Source of the DNA: a virus
Strand: one strand, 5' to 3'
DNA length: 22,957 nt
Virus record (IMG/VR): IMGVR_UViG_3300042397_003508
Coordinates: 1 to 22,957 of that record
The notes beneath the pieces were generated by a model. That model had not been told where the DNA came from. It saw nothing but the letters and a program-made list of their open reading frames with translations, and made no database searches. Shown one piece after another: positions 1 to 3,987 of the stretch (the stretch's first letter is position 1; the number at the start of each line of letters is the position of its first letter). The translations under genes and the position numbers were made by a program.

Positions 1-13
1 GTTATATTATTAT

Positions 14-87
14 TCCCGAATGGTGTAGTGGCAGCACAGCAGACTTTGACTCTGTTAGTATAAGTTCGATTCTTATTTCGGGTGCCA
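14..87 (+). tRNA. tRNA-Gln (TTG)
   Basis: Anticodon arm GCAGA-CTTTGAC-TCTGT gives anticodon TTG. The T-arm has a canonical TTCGATT loop, and CCA is encoded. Positions 1 and 72 are T and T, so the first acceptor pair is open; glutaminyl tRNAs usually have a weak 1-72 pair. The CCA is also the first part of the inverted repeat that begins the following RNA element. Confidence 0.93.
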
Positions 88-277
88 TAAGTGTGACAAT
101 TGAGTGTAGATGTTGAGAAAACAAGAGCCTCGAAATTCTTGTGAGTTGGGACTAATTATCCTAGTAGCAAACAAGTAACAACTAAAACTACGTACCTCTA
201 ACCCTGTCCGGACTTTATATCAAGGGTAAAATGTAGGCGAATGAGGGAGGCGCCTAACTTAGTTGTTACACTTATGG
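85..277 (+). ncRNA. Structured spacer RNA with 15-bp terminal stem (element A)
   Basis: The ends 85-99 and 263-277 are inverted repeats (14 Watson-Crick pairs and one G-T) enclosing about 160 nt with no convincing ORF. Internal short hairpins include CAAGA/TCTTG and ACCCT/AGGGT. The 5' arm includes the CCA of tRNA-Gln, so folding of this RNA and maturation of the tRNA 3' end may compete. Positions 151-182 resemble 3746-3769 in the RNA at 3623-3780, with two 4-nt insertions, suggesting two members of one RNA family. Function is unknown. A tmRNA was considered because of a GCAAAC stretch, but no tRNA-like domain is present. Confidence 0.6.
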
Positions 278-284
278 TAATTTT

Positions 285-374
285 GGAAGTGTGGCAGAGT
301 CCGGTTTATTGCACCTGTCTTGAAAACAGACGGCTCGAAAGGGTCCGTGAGTTCGAATCTCACCGCTTCCACCA
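285..374 (+). tRNA. tRNA-Ser (TGA)
   Basis: Ninety nucleotides with a long class II variable arm. Anticodon loop CTTGAAA gives TGA, the T-loop is TTCGAAT, and the acceptor GGAAGTG pairs with CGCTTCC. CCA is encoded. Confidence 0.93.
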
Positions 375-381
375 AATTTTC

Positions 382-471
382 GGAGAGTGGGCAGGACGGT
401 AATGCACCGGTTTGCTAAACCGCAGGTTATAGAAATATGGCCACAGGGTTCGACTCCCTGACTCTCCACCA
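382..471 (+). tRNA. tRNA-Ser (GCT)
   Basis: Class II tRNA with anticodon loop TTGCTAA (GCT). The acceptor GGAGAGT pairs with ACTCTCC, the T-loop is TTCGACT, and CCA is encoded. It follows tRNA-Ser(TGA) after 7 bases, so the two serine tRNAs together cover all six serine codons by wobble. Confidence 0.92.
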
Positions 472-473
472 AT

Positions 474-564
474 GCCTCTGTAGTTTAATGGTAAAACAGC
501 GGATTTATACCCCGTAGCGCCAGATAAGCGGCTGATGTGAGTTCGATTCTCGCCAGAGGTACCA
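474..564 (+). tRNA. Class II tRNA with apparent TAT anticodon
   Basis: The acceptor GCCTCTG pairs with CAGAGGT over 7 bp, the D-arm (GTTT/AAAC) is normal, and the T-arm has a TTCGATT loop. The best anticodon arm is GCGGA-TTTATAC-CCCGT, with an A-C mismatch at 31-39, which gives TAT (codon ATA, Ile). The variable region is 21 nt, typical of Leu, Ser or Tyr rather than Ile. Identity is therefore uncertain. It could be an Ile(TAT) tRNA with an unusual arm, a degenerate Leu or Tyr tRNA, or a tRNA with an altered role. Confidence 0.6.
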
Positions 565-572
565 AGTTTTAT

Positions 573-649
573 GTGGGTGTGTAGCTGAATGGTCAGGCCG
601 CGGATTGCAAATCCGTTTTATGCAGGTTCAAGTCCTGTCACCCACTCCA
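573..649 (+). tRNA. tRNA-Cys (GCA)
   Basis: Anticodon arm CGGAT-TGCAA-ATCCG shows GCA. The acceptor GTGGGTG pairs with CACCCAC, the discriminator is T, the T-loop is TTCAAGT, and CCA is encoded. The discriminator U73 fits a cysteine tRNA. Confidence 0.92.
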
Positions 650-687
650 AAATACTTGAGTGTTTCGGTAGAGAATTAAAATTGTGC

Positions 688-715
688 TTGACAAAGAAGC
701 CAGTTCTGCTACAAT
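688..715 (+). promoter_or_regulatory. Sigma70-type promoter for tRNA/RNA transcripts
   Basis: TTGACA and TACAAT are separated by 16 bases. Downstream at 726-739 the transcript would start near a small hairpin GTTGA-GAAA-TCAAC with a GNRA-type loop. The promoter drives tRNA-Glu and what follows. Confidence 0.72.
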
Positions 716-769
716 ACATTCATGAGTTGAGAAATCAACAAGTTCTTTAAAAATTTGTAGAGTTAATAT

Positions 770-845
770 GCACCTATCGTCTAACGGTTAGGACGGCGCC
801 CTTTCAAGGCGCAAACGAGGGGTTCGATTCCCCCTAGGTGTACCA
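770..845 (+). tRNA. tRNA-Glu (TTC)
   Basis: Anticodon loop CTTTCAA gives TTC, the T-loop is TTCGATT, and the acceptor GCACCTA pairs with TAGGTGT. The CCA is encoded and is shared with the 20-bp inverted repeat of the next RNA element. Confidence 0.94.
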
Positions 846-994
846 TTTGTTTAGTGTTATCAAGGTATCGTCATAGGACGCTATGACTACTCGACAGTAC
901 GGGTGCGACCAACACTGTCTGATATAACTGTTATTCGCTTGTCAGAGTTAGCTACTTTGTTGACAAATTGGCACGATAACACTAAACAAATGGT
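842..994 (+). ncRNA. Structured spacer RNA with perfect 20-bp terminal stem (element B)
   Basis: Bases 842-861 and 975-994 are perfectly complementary over 20 bp. Inside lie a 7-bp hairpin (GTCATAG, GACG loop, CTATGAC), a 6-bp hairpin (GACAGT/ACTGTC) and a TGTCA/TGACA helix, so the whole 153 nt folds as a multi-branched RNA closed by a long helix. There is no plausible ORF. As with element A, the 5' arm uses the CCA of the preceding tRNA, and the 3' arm ends three bases before the next tRNA. The shape resembles Y RNAs, whose ends pair to form the protein-binding helix; that link is inference. Confidence 0.7.
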
Positions 995-997
995 AAT

Positions 998-1073
998 GCG
1001 CTTGTAGCTCAATGGTTAGAGCAGTGGACTCATAATCCATTGGTTAGGGGTTCAAGTCCCTTCGGGCGCACCA
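998..1073 (+). tRNA. tRNA with CAT anticodon (Met or Ile2)
   Basis: Anticodon arm TGGAC-TCATAAT-CCA shows CAT. D- and T-arms are canonical (T-loop TTCAAGT), the acceptor is GCGCTTG/CGGGCGC, and CCA is encoded. It is either elongator Met or the Ile tRNA whose C34 is modified to lysidine; sequence alone does not decide. It is the most normal of the three CAT tRNAs in the window. Confidence 0.9.
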
Positions 1074-1078
1074 ATTAT

Positions 1079-1152
1079 GGGGGTATAACTTAGTGGTAAA
1101 GTATCCGGCTTTTAACCGGAAAACCAGAGTTCAATTCTCTGTGCCCCTACCA
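1079..1152 (+). tRNA. tRNA-Lys (TTT)
   Basis: Anticodon arm TCCGG-CTTTTAA-CCGGA gives TTT. The T-loop is TTCAATT, and the acceptor GGGGGTA pairs with TGCCCCT, with G1-T72. CCA is encoded. This isoacceptor is the classic target of anticodon nucleases such as PrrC, so carrying a phage copy is common. Confidence 0.93.
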
Positions 1153-1252
1153 TATAAAAACACATTATACGCAGGAGGACAATGCCTCTGTAACTGCTGG
1201 TAACCTAGCGTGAAACTAGGGCAGTGCGTTTTCACTAGTGTGTTTCTATATG
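1151..1252 (+). ncRNA. Structured spacer RNA with 14-bp terminal stem (element C)
   Basis: Arms 1151-1164 and 1239-1252 pair over 14 positions with a single A-C mismatch. Inside are nested helices ACTGC/GCAGT enclosing CCTAG/CTAGG, and GAGG/CCTC. It begins on the last two bases of the tRNA-Lys CCA and ends nine bases before tRNA-Tyr. No ORF is present. It shows the same layout as elements A and B, with unrelated sequence. Confidence 0.6.
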
Positions 1253-1261
1253 TTAGTTTTC

Positions 1262-1350
1262 GGAGGTTGTTCCCTGTTGCCGGCTGTAACCCGGTAGGCA
1301 TTGTTAAGCAGGGTGGTTGCCAAGTAGTTCGATTCTTCCAACCTCCACCA
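1262..1350 (+). tRNA. tRNA-Tyr (GTA), D-arm missing or rearranged
   Basis: The acceptor GGAGGTT pairs with AACCTCC and the anticodon arm GCCGG-CTGTAAC-CCGGT is perfect with anticodon GTA. The T-loop TTCGATT is present on a weak T-stem (two mismatches), and CCA is encoded. Only 10 nt separate acceptor and anticodon stems, too few for a D-arm, while the variable region is about 27 nt. CCCTG (1272-1276) before the anticodon arm can pair with CAGGG after it, lengthening the anticodon arm instead of forming a D-arm. Confidence 0.8.
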
Positions 1351-1357
1351 TATATTA

Positions 1358-1432
1358 GGTTCGTAAGTGTTCATGGACGCACGTAAGCTTGTCACGCTTA
1401 AAGAAGGGGCTCGATACCCCTACGGACCGCCA
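1358..1432 (+). tRNA. tRNA-Asp (GTC)
   Basis: Anticodon arm TAAGC-TTGTCAC-GCTTA gives GTC. The acceptor GGTTCGT pairs with ACGGACC, the discriminator is G as expected for Asp, and CCA is encoded. The T-loop CTCGATA has C in place of T54. Confidence 0.92.
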
Positions 1433-1450
1433 ATTTAAAAAAGGATCCAT

Positions 1451-1945
1451 ATGAATAAACCAAATTATGACTTCAACAAAGATTTGCCAATTGCGAAAAA
1501 AACAGAAAAGCAAATTGCAGATTTTTTGGTTGAAAAACAGGACATGACTATTATCGGCACTTCTGATACAATAAAAAATGTCAGTCGCTCCGATTTTGAT
1601 GTTCGAATGAAATTCAACAAGTCAGAAAAAATTGTTGATATTGAGATTAAAGAAGATTTTACTTGTGCCCGTACAGGTAATATCGGCGTTGAATGTGAAA
1701 GTTGGGGACGACCCTCAGGCATTGCAATTTCTAAAGCCGATTTTTATTTGTACAAGGTTCATATGCCAGATGGCAAAAAAGGTGTCTACATAATTCAAAC
1801 CAACAAATTGAAAGAAATGATTGCTGATAAGTTGTATCATCGAATCGTTGTTGGTGGTGATGAAGGCTCTTACAGTAAAAATTATTTGTTTAGACTAGAT
1901 GTTGTGAAAAGTAATTTCAAATTTCTAGGCTATCTATCAGAGTAA
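1451..1945 (+). CDS. PD-(D/E)XK-like nuclease within the tRNA array
   Basis: This 164-aa protein shows the signature of a small PD-(D/E)XK nuclease: an N-terminal helix with Glu19, Asp50 in a short strand (SDFDVRM), then E65-I-K67, followed by a conserved-looking TGNIGVE and SWGRPSGI segment and an AD-F-YLYKV strand. Such proteins are usually restriction-, resolvase- or repair-type DNA nucleases; the substrate cannot be told from sequence. The start ATG has AAGGA upstream at good spacing, which supports it. It sits alone between tRNA-Asp and tRNA-Asn, 18 bases after one and 5 before the other, so it is probably co-transcribed with tRNAs, whose processing would free its mRNA. The family call rests on the motif pattern and not on a close match. 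Confidence 0.75.
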   Translation: MNKPNYDFNKDLPIAKKTEKQIADFLVEKQDMTIIGTSDTIKNVSRSDFDVRMKFNKSEKIVDIEIKEDFTCARTGNIGVECESWGRPSGIAISKADFYLYKVHMPDGKKGVYIIQTNKLKEMIADKLYHRIVVGGDEGSYSKNYLFRLDVVKSNFKFLGYLSE

Positions 1946-1950
1946 TCTAT

Positions 1951-2029
1951 TCCGCAGAATCCGAGCTAGGTGCACGGACTTGACTGTTAATCAATGATTA
2001 GCTGGGTTCGAACCCCAGATGCGGAGCCA
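1951..2029 (+). tRNA. tRNA-Asn (GTT)
   Basis: Anticodon loop CTGTTAA on a TTGA/TCAA stem gives GTT. T1-A72 with discriminator G is typical of Asn. The D-stem TCCG/CGGA has a long loop, the T-loop is TTCGAAC, and CCA is encoded. One acceptor mismatch occurs at 7-66. Confidence 0.9.
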
Positions 2030-2034
2030 GTTTT

Positions 2035-2103
2035 AGGATGAGTACAGCAAATTTAAAAGCTAAACTTTTTGGTTGTCTAGCGACAAAAATCATCCTGTTG
2101 TTT
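2035..2103 (+). repeat. TTCAGCAA-type element, copy 1 (stem AGGATGA/TCATCCT)
   Basis: A 7-bp stem (2035-2041 with 2090-2096) encloses GTACAGCAA just after its 5' strand and is followed by GTTGTTT. The interior folds as AAAAG/CTTTT and a TTGTC-TAGC-GACAA hairpin. Four more copies lie at 2632, 2934, 5350 and 5476. The stem sequence changes between copies while pairing is kept, and the inner and trailing motifs stay constant. This suggests a selected RNA structure, probably a protein-binding RNA. Confidence 0.7.
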
Positions 2104-2106
2104 AAT

Positions 2107-2183
2107 GCCCCGGTGACGGAATCGGTATACGTGTTGGTCTTAGAAACCAAATTTTGGGAGTTCAAATCTCCCCTGGGGCACCA
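2107..2183 (+). tRNA. tRNA-Leu (TAG), short variable loop
   Basis: Anticodon arm TTGGT-CTTAGAA-ACCAA gives TAG. The acceptor GCCCCGG pairs with CTGGGGC, A73 is present, the T-loop is TTCAAAT, and CCA is encoded. The variable loop is only about 5 nt (ATTTT), whereas bacterial leucine tRNAs are normally class II with a long arm. tRNA-Leu(CAA) at 5189 shares the acceptor and this feature. Confidence 0.9.
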
Positions 2184-2184
2184 G

Positions 2185-2213
2185 TTGACTCGCCTTGATT
2201 GATGGCGTATAAT
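2185..2213 (+). promoter_or_regulatory. Sigma70-type promoter inside the tRNA array
   Basis: TTGACT, then 17 bases, then TATAAT, starting two bases after the CCA of tRNA-Leu. It would transcribe the tRNA-Ala to tRNA-Trp block. Confidence 0.78.
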
Positions 2214-2234
2214 GAGACAAGTAATCAATCATAT

Positions 2235-2309
2235 GGGCTGTTAGTGCTAATGGGAACACATCTGGTTTGCAACCAGAAATTGAGAGTTCGATTCTCTCAC
2301 GGTCCACCA
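2235..2309 (+). tRNA. tRNA-Ala (TGC)
   Basis: Anticodon arm TCTGG-TTTGCAA-CCAGA gives TGC. The T-loop is TTCGATT. The acceptor GGGCTGT pairs with ACGGTCC including G-T pairs at 3-70 and 5-68. CCA is encoded. The D-stem is weak. Confidence 0.88.
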
Positions 2310-2315
2310 AATTTT

Positions 2316-2389
2316 GCTCTTATCGTATAGTGGCATTACCCTGGCTTTGTAACCCAGTGACGGCAGTTCAATTCTGTCTAGGAGCACCA
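2316..2389 (+). tRNA. tRNA-Thr (TGT)
   Basis: Anticodon loop TTTGTAA gives TGT (stem CTGG/CCAG plus one mismatch at the loop). The acceptor GCTCTTA pairs with TAGGAGC, the T-loop is TTCAATT, and CCA is encoded. Confidence 0.9.
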
Positions 2390-2399
2390 GTTTTTTTAT

Positions 2400-2465
2400 G
2401 CAGTCGGATATTAACCGTGATGGGGACCACCCATCATCTACGTGGGAATCGTAGTGACTGCTCCA
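2400..2465 (+). tRNA. 66-nt tRNA-like RNA lacking a D-arm
   Basis: The acceptor GCAGTCG pairs with TGACTGC, followed by T73 and CCA. A T-position hairpin CTACG/CGTAG carries an odd loop, TGGGAAT. The middle hairpin is TGATGGG-GACCA-CCCATCA, 7 bp with a 5-nt loop; read as a tRNA loop it has no T33, and the anticodon would be unclear (ACC if forced). Only 11 nt connect acceptor and middle stem, so there is no D-arm. It sits in register between tRNA-Thr and tRNA-Pro and would be released by flanking tRNA processing. It could be a degenerate tRNA or a functional mimic. Confidence 0.55.
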
Positions 2466-2471
2466 GTTTTT

Positions 2472-2545
2472 CTCCGATTAGTGAAATGGCATCACCCGTG
2501 GTTTGGGACCATGTAGCGCAAGTTCGATTCTTGCATCGGAGACCA
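2472..2545 (+). tRNA. tRNA-Pro (TGG)
   Basis: Anticodon arm CGTGG-TTTGGGA-CCATG gives TGG. The acceptor CTCCGAT pairs with ATCGGAG, and the C1-G72 start is typical of proline tRNAs. T-loop TTCGATT, CCA encoded. Confidence 0.92.
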
Positions 2546-2551
2546 GTCGAT

Positions 2552-2626
2552 TGCGGGTAGGTCAAGTTGACCCGGAAGGTCTCATAAGCCTTACTGAGCG
2601 TGGAGCGTTACCACGACCCGCTACCA
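2552..2626 (+). tRNA. tRNA with CAT anticodon and non-canonical T-loop (copy 1)
   Basis: Anticodon arm AAGGT-CTCATAA-GCCTT gives CAT. The T-stem CGTGG/CCACG is perfect but its loop is AGCGTTA in place of TTCRANY. The D-arm is GTCA-AGT-TGAC, with a 3-nt loop and no GG. Positions 1 and 72 are T and T; an open 1-72 pair is a hallmark of bacterial initiator tRNA, but the three G-C pairs of an initiator anticodon stem are absent. Decoding identity is Met or Ile2, unresolved. Confidence 0.8.
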
Positions 2627-2631
2627 ATTTT

Positions 2632-2691
2632 AGGATTCATTCAGCAATTAAAAAACTTTTATTGAAAAAAAGCAAAAAGAATCCTGTTGTT
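2632..2691 (+). repeat. TTCAGCAA-type element, copy 2 (stem AGGATTC/GAATCCT)
   Basis: The 7-bp stem is 2632-2638 with 2679-2685. ATTCAGCAA follows the 5' strand and GTTGTTAA follows the 3' strand. The interior is A-rich with a weak CAAT...ATTG helix. It lies between two tRNAs that both carry CAT anticodons and the unusual T-loop. Confidence 0.72.
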
Positions 2692-2694
2692 AAC

Positions 2695-2769
2695 GGTGCT
2701 ATAGCATAGACAGATATGCATGGGTCTCATAAGCCTACCAGGAAGGAGCGTTACCTTCTAGCACCACCA
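2695..2769 (+). tRNA. tRNA with CAT anticodon and non-canonical T-loop (copy 2)
   Basis: The acceptor GGTGCTA pairs perfectly with TAGCACC. The anticodon arm TGGGT-CTCATAA-GCCTA gives CAT. The T-stem GAAGG/CCTTC holds loop AGCGTTA, and the D-arm GCAT-AGACAGAT-ATGC lacks GG. CCA is encoded. The anticodon arm is close to the copy at 2552, so the two may be diverged duplicates. Confidence 0.82.
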
Positions 2770-2771
2770 AT

Positions 2772-2848
2772 CCGTCCTTAGCTCAATGGATTAGAGCACT
2801 TCGCTACGAACGAAAAGGTTGGGGATTCGAGTTCCTCAGGACGGTCCA
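2772..2848 (+). tRNA. tRNA-Arg (ACG)
   Basis: Anticodon loop CTACGAA on a TTCG/CGAA stem gives ACG. The acceptor CCGTCCT pairs with AGGACGG, the T-loop is TTCGAGT, and CCA is encoded. An A34 tRNA-Arg normally needs conversion to inosine by TadA, which the host would supply. Confidence 0.91.
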
Positions 2849-2854
2849 AGTTTT

Positions 2855-2928
2855 GCCCCTTTAGTTAAAAAGTATAACAGTCGGCTGATAACCGGCAGTC
2901 GGAGGAGCGTTACCTCCCGGGGGTACCA
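2855..2928 (+). tRNA. tRNA-Ile (GAT) with non-canonical T-loop
   Basis: Anticodon arm GTCGG-CTGATAA-CCGGC gives GAT. T-stem GGAGG/CCTCC with loop AGCGTTA. D-arm GTTA-AAAAGTA-TAAC, no GG. The acceptor GCCCCTT pairs with CGGGGGT over six positions with a mismatch at 7-66. CCA encoded. D-loop and T-loop match those of tRNA-Val at 4951. Confidence 0.85.
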
Positions 2929-2933
2929 GTTTA

Positions 2934-3034
2934 AGAATCGTTTCAGCAAACCACACGTATGACAGTGGATGTCAATTTGCCTTCTAAGCAAACCTCGCTG
3001 GTTCGAATCCAGCTACAAAAAAGCGATTCTGTTT
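2934..3034 (+). repeat. TTCAGCAA-type element, copy 3, enclosing a tRNA-like core
   Basis: The 7-bp stem AGAATCG (2934-2940) pairs with CGATTCT (3024-3030). TTTCAGCAA follows the 5' strand and GTTTTT follows the 3' strand. Between them lies the D-, anticodon- and T-arm core of an Arg-type tRNA. A closing stem below a tRNA-like domain is also the layout of bacterial Y RNAs. Confidence 0.7.
2951..3013 (+). tRNA. tRNA-Arg-like core (TCT) without acceptor stem
   Basis: D-arm TGAC-AGTGGAT-GTCA, anticodon arm TTTGC-CTTCTAA-GCAAA (TCT) and T-arm GCTGG-TTCGAAT-CCAGC are all perfect. The seven bases expected on each side to form the acceptor (CCACACG and TACAAAA) do not pair, and there is no CCA. The arms are too well kept for a decayed gene, so it is more likely a tRNA-like module of the surrounding element than a chargeable tRNA. 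A normal tRNA-Arg(TCT) is present at 7189. Confidence 0.65.
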
Positions 3035-3040
3035 TTCAAT

Positions 3041-3114
3041 ATCTCTCTGGTGTAATGGCAGCACTGCGGTCTCCAAAACCGTAAGTGGGGGTTCGAGTCC
3101 CTCGGGGGATGCCA
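3041..3114 (+). tRNA. tRNA-Trp (CCA)
   Basis: Anticodon arm GCGGT-CTCCAAA-ACCGT gives CCA. The acceptor ATCTCTC pairs with GGGGGAT including G-T pairs; A1-T72 with discriminator G is typical of bacterial Trp tRNAs. T-loop TTCGAGT, CCA tail encoded. Confidence 0.92.
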
Positions 3115-3139
3115 CATAAGTAAAAGAAAGTGAGTTAAT

Positions 3140-3610
3140 ATGTTCAACAAAAAAATTGACTTAGACGAAGTTAAAGCCTTTATTGAAAGTTGCGGTCCAG
3201 ATACCAAAATTTATCTTGGCTGTGACTCAGAAAAAGTTAAGATGAACGGACAGTGGTATGCTGACTATATCATTGCTATTGTTGTTCATATTGACGGTAA
3301 GCACGGCTGTAAAATTTTCGGACAAATCGAACGTGAAAGAGATTATGACCAACAAAAGAATAAGCCTCGGATGCGTTTGATGACTGAAGTTTACAAAGTT
3401 GCTGAAATGTATCTTGCTCTTTCGGCAATCATTGCAAATGATATCGAAGTGCATCTTGACATTAATCCAGATATGATGCATAATTCAAGCATCGTTGTTA
3501 ACGAAGCGATTGGTTACATCAAGGGCATGTGTAATGTCGTCCCACTTGTGAAACCAAATGCATTCGCCGCATCGTATGCCGCTGACAGACTGAAAAGTTT
3601 TGCGGCATAA
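3140..3610 (+). CDS. YkuK/DUF458-family RNase H-fold protein
   Basis: This 156-aa protein matches the RNase H-like YkuK (DUF458) family in length and layout. A first strand ends in the acidic motif GCDSE (Asp29), central strands hold YIIAIVVHIDG, a helix follows MTE (Glu83), then HLDIN (Asp107), GYIKG and a C-terminal KPNAFAASYAAD (Asp149). The four acids fit an RNase H-type metal site. The biochemical role of the family is not well defined; an RNase or RNA-processing role is a fair guess here because the gene lies in the tRNA array, 25 bases after tRNA-Trp and directly before a structured RNA. GAAAGTGAG upstream is only a loose ribosome site. The start is the first in-frame ATG. Confidence 0.82.
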   Translation: MFNKKIDLDEVKAFIESCGPDTKIYLGCDSEKVKMNGQWYADYIIAIVVHIDGKHGCKIFGQIERERDYDQQKNKPRMRLMTEVYKVAEMYLALSAIIANDIEVHLDINPDMMHNSSIVVNEAIGYIKGMCNVVPLVKPNAFAASYAADRLKSFAA

Positions 3611-3622
3611 GTACAGACCCCG

Positions 3623-3780
3623 GTTTACACTTTTACGTTATATAAAGTGGGTTATTGCTCCAACCACACGGGCACGGCGAGACTGTTGATGCCGCAAGAC
3701 CCGCTGACCTGGGTGCCTTGAGAAATATAGTCGGATAGAAGTGTAACTAACCTAGAAGCAAATAACAACGGACAGTGTAA
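3623..3780 (+). ncRNA. Structured spacer RNA (element D), related to element A
   Basis: Nested helices close this 158-nt region: TTACACT (3625-3631) with AGTGTAA (3774-3780); GTTATT-GCT (3651-3659) with AGC-A-AATAAC (3757-3766, one bulged A); and GGGCAC (3670-3675) with GTGCCT (3713-3718). A second AGTGTAA at 3740-3746 could pair with the same 5' arm, so two alternative folds are possible. Bases 3746-3769 resemble 151-182 of element A. A GATTGG...CCAATC hairpin follows at about 3788-3817. There is no ORF in the 214 bases between the YkuK gene and tRNA-Gly. Confidence 0.5.
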
Positions 3781-3824
3781 CAACTCAGATTGGGGCGAAA
3801 ACGGGAAACGTAGCCAATCACTAT

Positions 3825-3898
3825 GCGGGATTAGTTTAATGGTAAAACAGCAGATTTCCAATCTTCGGTTGAGAGTTCGATTCTCTCATCCCGCTCCA
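3825..3898 (+). tRNA. tRNA-Gly (TCC)
   Basis: Anticodon loop TTTCCAA gives TCC; the stem GCAGA/TCTTC has one mismatch. The acceptor GCGGGAT pairs with ATCCCGC, the discriminator is T as for Gly, and the T-loop is TTCGATT. CCA encoded. Confidence 0.92.
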
Positions 3899-3905
3899 AT
3901 TTTTC

Positions 3906-3982
3906 GCGGCTATGGTGTTTAACGGTTAGCACACGACCTTGCCAAGGTTGAAGTTCCAATTCGAATTTGGATAGCCGCTCCA
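3906..3982 (+). tRNA. tRNA-Gly (GCC)
   Basis: Anticodon arm CGACC-TTGCCAA-GGTTG gives GCC. The acceptor GCGGCTA pairs with TAGCCGC, T73, T-loop TTCGAAT, CCA encoded. The next protein gene starts six bases after its CCA. Confidence 0.93.
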
Positions 3983-3987
3983 GTTTT

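Noticed and set aside
86-277. Element A as a tmRNA
   Set aside because: GCAAACAAGTAA after TAGTA looks like a short tag reading frame, but there is no tRNA-Ala-like domain, no GGGGCTGA-type start and no SmpB gene in view.
2042-2103. H-type pseudoknot between AGCAA and the trailing TTGTT in the TTCAGCAA elements
   Set aside because: It works in copies 1 and 2 but fails in copies 4 and 5, where the trailing motif is TTATT, so the conserved linkers are more likely a protein-binding site.
1998-2228. Minus-strand frame with peptide like CPRGDLNSQ
   Set aside because: Antisense reading of tRNA T-arms produces this familiar false ORF; similar ones occur at 272-472, 3013-3207, 5128-5319 and 7084-7296.
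2267-2709. Open frames of 97 and 68 aa on the plus strand
   Set aside because: They run through tRNA-Ala, Thr, Pro and CAT tRNA genes, and the translations consist of tRNA sequence.
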